From positions 1 through 35,235 of the IMG/VR virus record IMGVR_UViG_3300034682_000397: a stretch of 35,235 nucleotides of DNA. The stretch is one strand, 5' to 3'. The position numbers and the translations under genes are program-made. Shown here piece by piece: positions 13,601 through 21,944 of this stretch. Every line of letters starts with the position of its first letter. Positions within the stretch are counted from its first letter, which is position 1. The DNA is from a virus. The notes under the pieces were generated by a model. The model searched no databases. It was not told where the DNA came from and saw only the letters and a list, made by a program, of their open reading frames with translations.

Positions 13601-13904
13601 TCAAAAGCAGCAAGGGGCAGCAAAGGATGTGGATGAAGAGCTGCGGATGATTAAAACGGCCATGCCACAGACCTATGAGTCCATCCAGCGCAAGGCGGCG
13701 CTGTTGGGCAACGGTGTGTACAGCATGGTCCGCCGGGGTGTGATGGGCCGGCCGAATTGCTTTTGGGCGATGGAGGGCGGCCGGGTGGTGGGCACGCCGT
13801 TTGCCGACAGCCACCCGGTGGCGGCGGTGGTGGCGCAGAGCCTGGTGCAGTTTGGCAGTGCACACGTGTGCATCATCGCTGAGCCCGTGAAGGCGGAGGG
13901 CTGA
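13584..13904 (+). CDS. Hypothetical protein, 106 aa
   Basis: Starts inside the repeat cluster. ATG 13584 is preferred, with a purine-rich AAGGGTGG five bases upstream, although GTG 13575 is in frame and ATG 13648 is possible. The protein's middle (ESIQRKAALLGNGVYSMVRR) looks like a small HTH and the rest is beta-rich with a hydrophobic end (HVCIIAEPV). No family recognised. Three bases separate its stop from the Q-like gene. It may be a regulator binding the repeats at its own start, but that is speculation. Confidence 0.7.
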   Translation: MDSWTVQKQQGAAKDVDEELRMIKTAMPQTYESIQRKAALLGNGVYSMVRRGVMGRPNCFWAMEGGRVVGTPFADSHPVAAVVAQSLVQFGSAHVCIIAEPVKAEG

Positions 13905-13907
13905 ACC

Positions 13908-14324
13908 ATGGCACGCCTGGAACACATCAAGCAGCGGCTGAACAACTGGGCCATGTGGCGGGCGCGCCGCGATAACCACGGCCTGGGCTTTGCATCGCGC
14001 AACATGCTGGCGAACTGGATGGCCAGCGCCGGGGAGGTGAGCCGGTACAGCCGCGAGTCGACCATTCCGGTGCTGGGCCTGGAGGCGGAAGAGACCGACG
14101 AAGCCGTGGAGGCGCTGCGCCTGGGGTACGGGCACCTGCATGTGACGCTGATGTGCGTCTACATCAAAGACCTGGGCGTGGCGGGCACGGCCAGGCAGAT
14201 GCGCCGATCGCCGGCCACCATCTATGCCTATCTGGATCAGGCCGACCGCTGGATTGAGGCCTGGCTGCAGGCCAAGCGCGAGGCCAAGGATGCGCAGCTG
14301 CAGCGTGTATCCACCCGCTTGTGA
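13908..14324 (+). CDS. Q-like late antiterminator, 138 aa
   Basis: Last gene before the late region. The N-terminal part (LNNWAMWRARRDNHGLGF) and the C-terminal HTH-like segment (residues 88-112, DLGVAGTARQMRRSPATIYAYL) followed by an amphipathic helix match the general pattern of phage Q/RinA-type late regulators. It is followed within 100 bases by a candidate promoter and a strong terminator, the same order as lambda Q-PR'-tR'. It probably lets RNA polymerase ignore the terminators in the late operon. The assignment rests on pattern and position; an alternative is an activator of a late promoter. Confidence 0.7.
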   Translation: MARLEHIKQRLNNWAMWRARRDNHGLGFASRNMLANWMASAGEVSRYSRESTIPVLGLEAEETDEAVEALRLGYGHLHVTLMCVYIKDLGVAGTARQMRRSPATIYAYLDQADRWIEAWLQAKREAKDAQLQRVSTRL

Positions 14325-14333
14325 GGTCCGCTA

Positions 14334-14364
14334 TTGACGCCTGGGGAGTTTTCCACCTTGTAGA
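14334..14364 (+). promoter_or_regulatory. Weak candidate late promoter
   Basis: TTGACG at 14334-14339 is followed, after 18-19 bases, by TTGTAG/TGTAGA. Alternatively TACATT at 14372-14377 could serve as -10 with a poor -35. The -10 elements are weak, so only the general location, just after the Q-like gene and before the terminator, is supported. Confidence 0.35.
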
Positions 14365-14423
14365 CCTGCGCTACATTTCAGGCAACTTGCTGTTGGTGTC
14401 CGCAACCACAGGCAGTAAGCCAG

Positions 14424-14466
14424 AAAGCCCCGCCAGTCCACCACCGGCGGGGCTTTTGTTTTTGTT
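14424..14466 (+). terminator. Strong intrinsic terminator (tR'-like)
   Basis: Eleven-base-pair stem AAAGCCCCGCC/GGCGGGGCTTT (14424-14434 with 14446-14456), eleven-base loop, then TTTTGTTTTT. It separates early from late genes and must be bypassed for late expression. Confidence 0.92.
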
Positions 14467-14558
14467 GGCCGACCGGCCGGCAGTTGGTCAACATCCAAGC
14501 GGGTGCGCGCAATGCGCATCTGGCGGCACGCAACCGCCACCTATTGAAAGGACACGCC

Positions 14559-14933
14559 GTGCCATCTGCTGCCCCGCGTCCATGTTCGCACCCGGGCTGC
14601 GGCGTCCTGGTGCGCGATGGCACAGGGCGATGTCCCAAGCACCCAGCCAAGGTGTGGTTGAAGAAACCTACGGCGGCCAAGCGGATCACCGGGCGCAAGC
14701 TGCAGCAGCTGCGCAAGGAATTGTTTGAGCGTGAGCCACTGTGCCGCCCTTGCTACAAGGCTGGGCGCGTGACGGTGGGCACGATGCGTGACCACATCGT
14801 GCCGCTGGAAGAGGGCGGCACGGACACGGAGGACAACGTGCAGAACATCTGCGCTGACTGTCACGACGAAAAGAGCAAGGCCGAGCGGGCGCGTGGTGTG
14901 CGCCGTGCCTGGTCGAACTACCGAGACACCTGA
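14559..14933 (+). CDS. HNH endonuclease (packaging-associated), 124 aa
   Basis: GTG at 14559 is chosen as start because AAAGGA precedes it; a longer frame runs back into the terminator. The HNH core is D78-H79 with IVPLEEGG, N93 and C98-x2-C101-H102. C62-x2-C65 completes a structural zinc site, and an extra N-terminal Cys/His set (C9, C14, C25, H28) may bind a second metal. HNH genes next to terminase in HK97-like phages act with the terminase in cos cleavage. Located immediately upstream of terS, it fits that role. Confidence 0.9.
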   Translation: MPSAAPRPCSHPGCGVLVRDGTGRCPKHPAKVWLKKPTAAKRITGRKLQQLRKELFEREPLCRPCYKAGRVTVGTMRDHIVPLEEGGTDTEDNVQNICADCHDEKSKAERARGVRRAWSNYRDT

Positions 14934-15100
14934 CCCAAGCGACTGTTGACCGGATGGGGCGTGCCAGCGGCGCACGCCCACCCGTGCAGGGGGAGGGGGG
15001 TGTCCAAACTTTTGAAACCACCCGCCGGAAACCGAGCGCCCAGTGTCTTTTTTGTGCGCGCAGGTTTTAGAGGGGGGGGTACCCCGAAAGGAATGAAGTT
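14934..15100. other. Candidate cos/packaging region
   Basis: Non-coding 167 bases between HNH and terS. It contains an eight-pair hairpin (GGGCGTGC/GCACGCCC, 14957-14979), G-runs, and a perfect palindrome GGGGTACCCC (15076-15085) just ahead of the small terminase. Cos sites of HK97-type phages lie in this position. The exact nick positions cannot be read from sequence. Confidence 0.4.
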
Positions 15101-15679
15101 ATGGGAACACGTGGCCCAATGCCAAAGCCTTCGGCGCTCAAAGCACTGCAGGGCAACCCCGGAAAACGCACCACCAGCGTGGGCGATGGCGTCAATCCGG
15201 TGATTGAAATTCCTAGTGCACCCAGGCATTTGAGTAAGGAAGCTGCCAAGGAATGGAAGCGCATCACGCCGCTGCTCGAAGAGCTGGGCCTGATCTCTGG
15301 TCTTGATCGCACGGCACTGGCCCTGTACTGCCAAGCGGTAGGCCGCCTGACTGAGTTGGAGGAAGCTTTCAACGGCCAGGTCAAGCGCCTGATGACAGAC
15401 AAGGGGTTAGATTACCCCACGGCTGTATCCGAAGCCAGCCAAAGCACCACACCCAGCGGCTATGTGCAGCAGTCGGTGATGGTGCAGCTGATTAAAAACC
15501 ACCGCGAGCAGGTGAACCGTTACCTGCAGCACTTTGGCCTCAGCCCTGCCGCGCGTGGCCGTGTGCAGCCCAGCAACTTTGTGCAACCCACGCTGCCGGG
15601 AATTGAACCGCCCAAGCCTGCGGCTGCAGCTGGGTTTGCCCAGTTTGCACCCGGTCTATCGGGGCACCCTCTTCAGTAA
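15101..15679 (+). CDS. terS: Terminase small subunit, P27 family
   Basis: 192 residues beginning MGTRGPMPKPSALKALQGNP, the characteristic P27-family opening (basic, with a Gly/Pro segment), followed by a helical core (KEWKRITPLLEELGLISGLD, then ALALYCQAVGRLTELEEAF) and a Pro/Ala-rich tail. Recognises phage DNA and recruits the large subunit for packaging. Ribosome site GAAAGGAA precedes the ATG. Directly upstream of terL. Confidence 0.92.
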   Translation: MGTRGPMPKPSALKALQGNPGKRTTSVGDGVNPVIEIPSAPRHLSKEAAKEWKRITPLLEELGLISGLDRTALALYCQAVGRLTELEEAFNGQVKRLMTDKGLDYPTAVSEASQSTTPSGYVQQSVMVQLIKNHREQVNRYLQHFGLSPAARGRVQPSNFVQPTLPGIEPPKPAAAAGFAQFAPGLSGHPLQ

Positions 15680-15685
15680 TTTGCT

Positions 15686-17377
15686 ATGACTCATCGCTAC
15701 GTTGAAGCCGCCCAGCGTTATATGAACGCCGTGGCCAGCGGAGCTGTACCCGCATGCAAGTGGACAAAGCTGGCAGTTGAGCGCCAGCAGCAAGACCTGC
15801 TGCGGCCTCTGTCTGCAGATTGGCCGTACGTCTTTGACGCCGAACGCGCCGAACGCCCCTGCAGGTTCATTGAGCTGCTGCCCCACATCAAGGGCAAGTG
15901 GGCGCGTGAAGGCCGCCTGATTGAGCTGGAAGACTGGCAGTGCTTCATCATCACCACCGTCTTTGGCTGGGTGCATCACGCCACGCGGCTGCGCCGGTTC
16001 AAAGAAGGCTATGTGGAGGTGCCGCGTAAAAACGCCAAGTCCACACTGTCCAGCGGTTTGGCGCTGTACATGCTCAGCGCAGACGGTGAGCAAGGCGCGG
16101 AAATCTACAGCGCGGCCACCACGCGTGACCAGGCACGTATTGTGTTTGATGACAGCAAGGCCATGGCCGATCGCACGCCGGGCTTGCGCACCCACCTGGG
16201 GGTGGTAGTGCTACAGCACAGCATCACCGTGGCGGCCACGTCCAGCAAGTACACACCGCTGGCCTCAGAAGGCAGCACGCTGGATGGATTGAATGTGCAC
16301 TTTGCCGTCATCGATGAGCTGCACGCCCACAAGACCCGCGCTGTGTATGACGTGATTGACACTGCACGCGGCGCACGTGAGCAGTCACTGCTGTGGAACA
16401 TTACCACTGCAGGTACTGACCGCAGCGGCATCTGCTATGAGCGCCGCACCCACAGCACCAAGGTGCTGGAACGTGTGATTGAAGACCCCGCCATCTTCGG
16501 CATCATCTACACCATTGATGATGCTGACGACCCATTCAAGCCTGAGAGCTGGGCCAAGGCCAACCCCAACTGGGGCAAGTCGGTGCTGGAAGATGACATG
16601 GTGGCCGCTGCCCGCAAGGCGGAAGCCATGCCCAGTGCGCTGGCCAACTTTCTGACCAAGCGCCTGAACGTCTGGGTCAACGGAGAAAGTGCATGGATGG
16701 ACATGCGCGCTTGGGAGCGCTGTGCCAAACCCGGCCTCTCATTGGCCGACGTGCCACGCGACACCCCTGTGTGGATGGGCTTGGACTTGGCGCAAAAGCG
16801 CGACTTTGCGGCCCTGGTATCTGTGTTCCAGATGGATGGCGTGTGGCATGTGTGCACACGTCTGTACTTGAATGAGCTGGCTGTGCAGGAAAGCGGCAAC
16901 GCCCACCTGAGCGGCTGGGCGCGGCAAGACTATGTTCAGGTCACTGACGGTGACATCACTGACTTTGACGTGGTGGCAGAAGACCTGCGCGCCATCTGCC
17001 GTGACCACAACGTGCAAGAAATTGCCTTTGACCCGGCGCTATCCATGTACTTCGCCACCAAGCTGATTGAAGAGGGCCTGCCACTGGTGGAAATCACCCA
17101 GCGTGCCCTGTTCTTTACCCCGCCACTGATCCAGGTGGAAAACCTTGTGCACGAGCACAAGCTCAAACACGATGCCAACCCCGTCATGAGCTGGATGGTC
17201 AGCAACCTGGTGGTCAAGGTCTCAAAGTTCAATGAGCTGCGAGCCCCTACCAAAGAGCGCCCAGAGAACAAGATCGATGGCCCGATTGCCATGCTGATGG
17301 CCCTCGGTCGTGCCATGGCCTTGGCGGAACCGCAAGGTGACAGCGATGGTTTCTTCAGCAAACCTGTTTCTGCATAG
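15686..17377 (+). CDS. terL: Terminase large subunit
   Basis: 563-residue packaging motor. The ATPase domain contains the Walker A variant VPRKNAKST (112-120), Walker B VIDE (208-211, in HFAVIDELHAHKT) and the coupling segment NITTAGTD. The C-terminal RNase H-like nuclease begins at about residue 360 with GLDLAQKRDFAAL, where the Asp is catalytic, and continues through an EIAFDP motif. Family HK97/Terminase_1. It cuts concatemers and translocates DNA through the portal. No strong ribosome site is visible; it probably depends on coupling with terS, six bases upstream. Confidence 0.95.
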   Translation: MTHRYVEAAQRYMNAVASGAVPACKWTKLAVERQQQDLLRPLSADWPYVFDAERAERPCRFIELLPHIKGKWAREGRLIELEDWQCFIITTVFGWVHHATRLRRFKEGYVEVPRKNAKSTLSSGLALYMLSADGEQGAEIYSAATTRDQARIVFDDSKAMADRTPGLRTHLGVVVLQHSITVAATSSKYTPLASEGSTLDGLNVHFAVIDELHAHKTRAVYDVIDTARGAREQSLLWNITTAGTDRSGICYERRTHSTKVLERVIEDPAIFGIIYTIDDADDPFKPESWAKANPNWGKSVLEDDMVAAARKAEAMPSALANFLTKRLNVWVNGESAWMDMRAWERCAKPGLSLADVPRDTPVWMGLDLAQKRDFAALVSVFQMDGVWHVCTRLYLNELAVQESGNAHLSGWARQDYVQVTDGDITDFDVVAEDLRAICRDHNVQEIAFDPALSMYFATKLIEEGLPLVEITQRALFFTPPLIQVENLVHEHKLKHDANPVMSWMVSNLVVKVSKFNELRAPTKERPENKIDGPIAMLMALGRAMALAEPQGDSDGFFSKPVSA

Positions 17378-17386
17378 GAATGATTC

Positions 17387-18688
17387 ATGAACCACCAACC
17401 TAAACAGCGCCGACCTGGTCGCATCCGTGCTGCCATTGATGCGCTGATGGGGCGGTCGGTCAGCCTAAGCGATTCGGAAGGTAGCGCCGCCGTGTTCGGC
17501 GTGGACCTGAGCACAGGCGTCACAGTTGGCCCGCAGAACATGATGCGCCTGTCAGCTACCTGGTCGTGTGTGCGCCTCATTGCGGAGACCATCGCCACTC
17601 TGCCATTGAGCATCTACGAAAGCAAAGGTGGCAAAGGCAAACAACTGGCGCAGCAACACCCGCTGTACAGCGTGCTGCACGATGTTCCCAATCCTGATGC
17701 AACGGCGGCCGTGTTCTGGGAAAGCATGGTCGCATCCATGCTTGTGCGCGGCGCCGGGCGGGCTGAAAAGTTGATCTTCAATGGCCGCCTGGTGGGCTTG
17801 AGTTTTTTGGACCCTGATCGGCTCTCCCCGCACCGCAAGCAGGGCAGTGTGGTTCTGGAGTGGCGCTACGCCGAAGATACGGGCAAAACCCGTTTCATTC
17901 CGGCATCGCGCGTCTGGACCGTGCCTGGCTTCACGCTGGATGGAAAAAACGGAGTCAGCGTTGTGCAGTACGGCGCTGCAGTCTTTGGTCAGGCCACGGC
18001 TGCTGAAAAAGCCGCAGGCCGTGCCTTTGGCAATGGGGCATTGCAAAACCTGTACTACACGATCAAAGACTGGTTGACTCAGGAAAAGCGCGATGGCTTT
18101 CGCGAGAACGTCATGGGCCTGCTGGAGCAGGGCAAGACACCATTGCTTGAAGGCGGCATTGATGTGAAGACGCTGGGCATCAGCCCCAAGGATGCGCAGC
18201 TGCTTGAATCCCGTGCCTGGAGCGTGCAAGAAATTTGCCGCTGGTTTCGCGTGCCGCCCTGGATGGTTGGGCACACCGAGAAGTCCACCAGCTGGGGCTC
18301 AGGTGTTGAGCAGCAGATGATTGCCTTCTTGGTGTTCACGCTCAGCCCCTGGTTGCGGCGTATTGAGCAGGCCATCACCAAAGACCTGCTCACCCCGGCA
18401 GAGCGGCTGCGCTATTACCCGAAGTTTGCGGTCGAAGGTCTGCTGCGCGCAGACAGTGCGGCGCGTGCTGCCTTCTACGGCGTGATGGTGGACAAAGGGA
18501 TTTTCACGCGCGACCAAGTCCGCGAGCTGGAAGACATGGAGCCCATGGGCGGTAACGCCGCAGTGCTGACCGTGCAGTCGGCCATGACAACGCTGGACTC
18601 CATTGGCACCAATAGCTCTGAACAGCAAGTGCGGGCTGCCCTGCAGACGCTGCTTGGTATCAACCCTGAAGAGCCGCAGAAAGGCTAA
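17387..18688 (+). CDS. Portal protein, HK97 family
   Basis: 433 residues with typical portal features: SATWSCVRLIAETIATLPLS near residue 60, a mid-region LDPDRLSPH, and VQEICRWFRVPPWMVG near residue 285, the conserved portal segment before the tunnel-loop helix. Forms the dodecameric ring at the capsid vertex for DNA entry and tail attachment. Ribosome site AGGA before the ATG; four bases separate it from the protease gene. Confidence 0.95.
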   Translation: MNHQPKQRRPGRIRAAIDALMGRSVSLSDSEGSAAVFGVDLSTGVTVGPQNMMRLSATWSCVRLIAETIATLPLSIYESKGGKGKQLAQQHPLYSVLHDVPNPDATAAVFWESMVASMLVRGAGRAEKLIFNGRLVGLSFLDPDRLSPHRKQGSVVLEWRYAEDTGKTRFIPASRVWTVPGFTLDGKNGVSVVQYGAAVFGQATAAEKAAGRAFGNGALQNLYYTIKDWLTQEKRDGFRENVMGLLEQGKTPLLEGGIDVKTLGISPKDAQLLESRAWSVQEICRWFRVPPWMVGHTEKSTSWGSGVEQQMIAFLVFTLSPWLRRIEQAITKDLLTPAERLRYYPKFAVEGLLRADSAARAAFYGVMVDKGIFTRDQVRELEDMEPMGGNAAVLTVQSAMTTLDSIGTNSSEQQVRAALQTLLGINPEEPQKG

Positions 18689-18691
18689 ACC

Positions 18692-19567
18692 ATGAGCATG
18701 AGAAATTTGCCGGCGGCTCCCACGGGCCGCCCGGGCGCTAGCGTGCGCAGTGAAATCTTGCCTCGTGCCTTTGACCGCTGGAACCCTGGCGTGAAGGCTG
18801 CAGGTGAGACTGCAGAAGAGGAACGCAGCATCAGCGTCTACGACGTCATCGGCTACGACTACTGGACCGGTGACGGCGTAACGGCACGCCGTGTGGCTGC
18901 AGCGCTGCGCTCCATGGGCCCTGGCCCCGTGACGGTCAACATCAACAGCCCTGGTGGAGACATGTTTGAAGGCTTGGCCATCTACAGCCTGCTGCGTGAG
19001 CACCAGGGCGAGGTCACCATCAAAGTGCTAGGCCTAGCTGCCTCGGCTGCCAGCGTCATCGCCATGGCGGGCGACAAGGTGCAGATTGCACGTGCAGGCT
19101 TTTTGATGATCCACAACGCCTGGGTCATCGCCGCTGGCAATCGCAACGACATGCGCGAAATTGCAGACTGGCTGGAGCCGTTTGATGCCTCTATGGCCGA
19201 TATCTACGCAGCGCGCACAGGCGAAGACGCTGCCGCCATGGCCAAGTTGATGGACAGCGAATCTTGGATTGGCGGTTCCAGTGCTGTAGAGCAGGGCTTT
19301 GCTGATGAGCTGTTGCCCTCCGACCAGATTGGCAAGGGCGATACCAAAGCGCAGGCCAACGCTGCGCGTCGTGTGGAAGCTGCACTGCGCGCCAGCGGCC
19401 TGCCCAAGACCGAGGCCATGCGCCTTATCTCAGAAATCAAGTCCGGTGTGGGTGATCCATCCGGCAGCGGTGCGGGCGATCCCACCGAGCGCGGTGCGCC
19501 GTCAAGCGACTCCGACATGACACAAGCCGCAGCGCTCGCTGCATCTCTCACATCCATTCTTTCTTAA
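18692..19567 (+). CDS. ClpP-like (S14) head maturation protease
   Basis: 291 residues. The ClpP fold is evident from TVNINSPGGD (82-90), the catalytic Ser in GLAASAASVIAMAG (S118) and the His in FLMIHNAW (H141), with an Asp of the triad in the following helix. Processes the capsid delta domain and scaffold during prohead maturation. The C-terminal 60 residues are Ala/Gly/Ser-rich and may act as a cleavable scaffold-like tail. Start ATG 18692 preceded by AAAGG; a second ATG lies two codons in. Confidence 0.93.
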   Translation: MSMRNLPAAPTGRPGASVRSEILPRAFDRWNPGVKAAGETAEEERSISVYDVIGYDYWTGDGVTARRVAAALRSMGPGPVTVNINSPGGDMFEGLAIYSLLREHQGEVTIKVLGLAASAASVIAMAGDKVQIARAGFLMIHNAWVIAAGNRNDMREIADWLEPFDASMADIYAARTGEDAAAMAKLMDSESWIGGSSAVEQGFADELLPSDQIGKGDTKAQANAARRVEAALRASGLPKTEAMRLISEIKSGVGDPSGSGAGDPTERGAPSSDSDMTQAAALAASLTSILS

Positions 19568-19576
19568 GGGGGCTAT

Positions 19577-20797
19577 ATGGCTCAAATCGATGACGATATC
19601 AAGCACATCAACAACAGCCTGAAACAGGTTGGTGATCAGCTCAAGGCACATGCCGAGCGCACGGACAGCGAAATCAAAGCTTCGGCCAAGATGTCCGAGG
19701 AAACCAAGGCCAGCGTAGACAAGCTGTTGGTCGCCCAGGGTGAGCTGCAAGCCAACCTCAAGGCTGCCGAGCAAGCACTGGCCAAGCTGGAAAACGGTGG
19801 CGGTGGTCATGGCTCAGTGCTGTCGCTGGGTGCGCAAGTGGTAGCCAGTGAAGAAATCACGGGTTTTAACACCAGCTTCAAGGGCCAGGTCTCCATGAAA
19901 GTGGGCTCTGTGCATGCTGCGTTGACCAGCGGCAGCGGCTCTGCGGGTGACTTGATTCAACCCCAGCGCGTGGCCGGCATCGTCGCCCCGCAGCAGCAGC
20001 GCCTGTTTGTGCGCGACTTGCTCACCTGGGGTCGCACAGCTTCGCCTGATATCGAGTTCGTACGCGAGACGGGCTTCACCAATAACGCCGATGTGGTGGC
20101 GGAAAACCCCGCTGACCCCAAGCCCGAGTCTGATATCCAGTTCGAGTTGGATTCGGCCAAGGTGGCCACCATCGCGCACTGGATTCGTGCTTCCAAGCAG
20201 GTGCTGGCTGATGTGCCAATGCTGCAGGCCTACATTGATGGTCGCCTGCTGTACGGCCTGAAGCTCAAGGAAGAAGCGCAGCTGCTCAAGGGCTCTGGCG
20301 TGGGCTTGAACATCGCTGGCATCATTACCCAGGCCAGCGCTTACGCAAACCCGGGTGTGGTTGTGCAAAACGAAACCATGCTCGATCGCCTGCGCATCGC
20401 CATGCTGCAAGCCGAGCTGGCCGAATACGCTGCCGACGGCATGGTGCTCAGCCCCATTGACTGGGCCCAGATCGAGCTGACCAAGACCACGGACAACGCT
20501 TACCTGTTCGCCACTCCGCGCGGCCTGGCTGTGCCTGGTCTGTGGGGGCGTCCGGTGGTTGCGTCCACTGCGCAGACAGCGAACGACTTCCTGGTCGGTG
20601 CATTCGCGCTGGGTGCACAGGGTTGGGATCGTGAAGACGCCACCATCACTGTCAGCAACCAGGACCGCGACAACTTCGTCAAGAACATGGTCACCATCCT
20701 GTGTGAAGAACGCGTTGGCTTGACAGTGTTCCGTCCCGAAGCGTTCGTGAAGGGCAACTTCACTGGCGTGGCGCCCCAGCCCCCAGCAGGCGGCTAA
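19577..20797 (+). CDS. Major capsid protein, HK97 fold, with N-terminal delta domain
   Basis: 406 residues. Residues 1-75 are a coiled-coil delta/scaffolding domain (HINNSLKQVGDQLKAHAERT), followed by a Gly/Ser linker and the HK97 core starting near residue 85. VREXXFTNNA and ADGMVLSPIDWAQIELTK-like segments correspond to the E-loop/P-domain and A-domain regions. The delta domain is expected to be removed by the upstream protease at around residues 85-115. AAGGGGG precedes the ATG. A strong terminator follows directly. Confidence 0.95.
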   Translation: MAQIDDDIKHINNSLKQVGDQLKAHAERTDSEIKASAKMSEETKASVDKLLVAQGELQANLKAAEQALAKLENGGGGHGSVLSLGAQVVASEEITGFNTSFKGQVSMKVGSVHAALTSGSGSAGDLIQPQRVAGIVAPQQQRLFVRDLLTWGRTASPDIEFVRETGFTNNADVVAENPADPKPESDIQFELDSAKVATIAHWIRASKQVLADVPMLQAYIDGRLLYGLKLKEEAQLLKGSGVGLNIAGIITQASAYANPGVVVQNETMLDRLRIAMLQAELAEYAADGMVLSPIDWAQIELTKTTDNAYLFATPRGLAVPGLWGRPVVASTAQTANDFLVGAFALGAQGWDREDATITVSNQDRDNFVKNMVTILCEERVGLTVFRPEAFVKGNFTGVAPQPPAGG

Positions 20798-20818
20798 AGC
20801 GCAGACATCGTGAAACCC

Positions 20819-20851
20819 AAAGCCCGGCAGGCCAACGCCGGGCTTTTTTTT
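20819..20851 (+). terminator. Intrinsic terminator after the capsid gene
   Basis: Ten-pair stem AAAGCCCGGC/GCCGGGCTTT with an eight-base loop followed by eight Ts overall. It could limit downstream expression relative to capsid. Confidence 0.9.
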
Positions 20852-20861
20852 GGAGAGCACT

Positions 20862-21290
20862 ATGCCCCAGGTCAAAGTACAAGCCGTGACCGGCTTTGAG
20901 CACAACGGCACGCGCAACCGTGGCGATACCTTCGTGGTCAGTGACCAGCACGCCCATGCGCTGCAGGCACGCGGCCTGGTCAAGATCGTGAGCGCAACGG
21001 ATGAAGCCGAGCAGGCCAAGGCCGCTGCTGAAGCTTCCCGCAAAGCAGCCGCTAGCGCACAGACCACCAGCCGCAAGCGCCAGAGTGCGCAACCCAAAGA
21101 GCCCAAAACAGAAAAGCCTGAAGCCGCCGAAGGCGACAAAACCGCTACAGGAAACGAAGCTTCTGGCGCTGACCCTGCAAGCACTTCAGATACAAAGCAA
21201 TCTGAAGACGAGCAACAGCCAGCGCAAGCCGCTACAGATGCAGTAGCAACCACAGACAACCCCGCAGCGCCAGGCGCTGACCAGGCCTAA
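20862..21290 (+). CDS. Hypothetical head-associated protein with disordered tail, 142 aa
   Basis: The first 45 residues (MPQVKVQAVTGFEHNGTRNR, with a later DTFVVSDQHAHALQARGLV) look like a small beta-barrel/KOW-like domain. The remaining 95 residues are Ala/Glu/Lys/Thr-rich and low-complexity, probably disordered. The position between capsid and connector genes suggests a capsid decoration or head accessory protein. GGAGAG precedes the ATG at 20862. No named family recognised. Confidence 0.8.
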   Translation: MPQVKVQAVTGFEHNGTRNRGDTFVVSDQHAHALQARGLVKIVSATDEAEQAKAAAEASRKAAASAQTTSRKRQSAQPKEPKTEKPEAAEGDKTATGNEASGADPASTSDTKQSEDEQQPAQAATDAVATTDNPAAPGADQA

Positions 21291-21293
21291 GCC

Positions 21294-21650
21294 ATGGCAG
21301 ATCCACGCACCGAGCTGGTCACGCTGGCTGAAGCCAAGGCGCACTTGCGTGTGGTGGATGAAAGCGAAGACGCGGACATCACCCTCAAGCTGCGTGCTGC
21401 CGAGCAAATGGCCATCACCTACCTGGACCGTGGCGTCTACCCCAGTGCCGATGCGCTGGCCGCTGCCGTGCTGGCCGGTGACGTGGGCCCTTGCCCCATG
21501 GTGGCCAATGACATGGTGCGTGCCGGCATCTTGCTACTGCTGGGTGACTTGTACGCCAACCGTGAGGAAACCGTCACGGGCACCATTGCCACCCAGCTGC
21601 CCACCGGCGCGCGCGCCTGCTTGCGGCCGCTGCGGCGCCTGGGCGCGTGA
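21294..21650 (+). CDS. Head-tail connector, gp6-like
   Basis: 118 residues. LAEAKAHLRVVDESEDADIT, followed by KLRAAEQMAITYLDR and a C-terminal helix (MVANDMVRAGILLLLGDLYA), is the typical gp6/gp15-like connector pattern. Forms the ring docked beneath the portal. Three bases after the previous stop; its own stop overlaps the start region of the next small gene. Confidence 0.92.
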   Translation: MADPRTELVTLAEAKAHLRVVDESEDADITLKLRAAEQMAITYLDRGVYPSADALAAAVLAGDVGPCPMVANDMVRAGILLLLGDLYANREETVTGTIATQLPTGARACLRPLRRLGA

Positions 21651-21664
21651 CGGAGGTGCACACC

Positions 21665-21868
21665 ATGCAACCCTGCCCAACCTGCAGCGTCGTGCGCGAC
21701 TGGGCCAAGCGCTGGAAGGACATAGCTTATGAGCGAGCCAACACCATCTTGGGCCGAGCGCCTGATCCAAAGCAACCAGCAGTTGGCCAACGCCATCACC
21801 AGCCAGGCGCACAGCCTGTCGGCACTGTCGGAAGCGATAGTGAAACTGGCCGAGAGCCAGATGGATGA
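21665..21868 (+). CDS. Small ORF with CxxC, 67 aa, overlapping the next gene
   Basis: An excellent ribosome site (GGAGGTG, seven bases) precedes ATG 21665. The first 35 residues (MQPCPTCSVVRDWAKRWKDI) include CPTC and look genuine. The rest is read in a different frame over the following gene and has low-quality composition. The protein may really be 67 residues, or the frame may mainly couple translation to the next gene. No family recognised. Confidence 0.45.
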   Translation: MQPCPTCSVVRDWAKRWKDIAYERANTILGRAPDPKQPAVGQRHHQPGAQPVGTVGSDSETGREPDG

Positions 21869-21944
21869 TGAGCTGCCGCGCCCCACTGGCTTTCTTGACG
21901 ATGCGCCGGGCCCCGCCCAGTCGCTCGATGGAGGGTTGCTGTGA
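21729..21944 (+). CDS. Hypothetical small head-tail region protein, 71 aa
   Basis: A helical, Ser/Gln/Ala-rich small protein (SWAERLIQSNQQLANAITSQ) with a Pro/Gly-rich end. AAGGAC lies upstream of the ATG. It lies entirely between connector genes and its stop overlaps the GTG start of the next. No family recognised, but the sequence composition supports it better than the overlapping frame. Confidence 0.7.
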   Translation: MSEPTPSWAERLIQSNQQLANAITSQAHSLSALSEAIVKLAESQMDDELPRPTGFLDDAPGPAQSLDGGLL

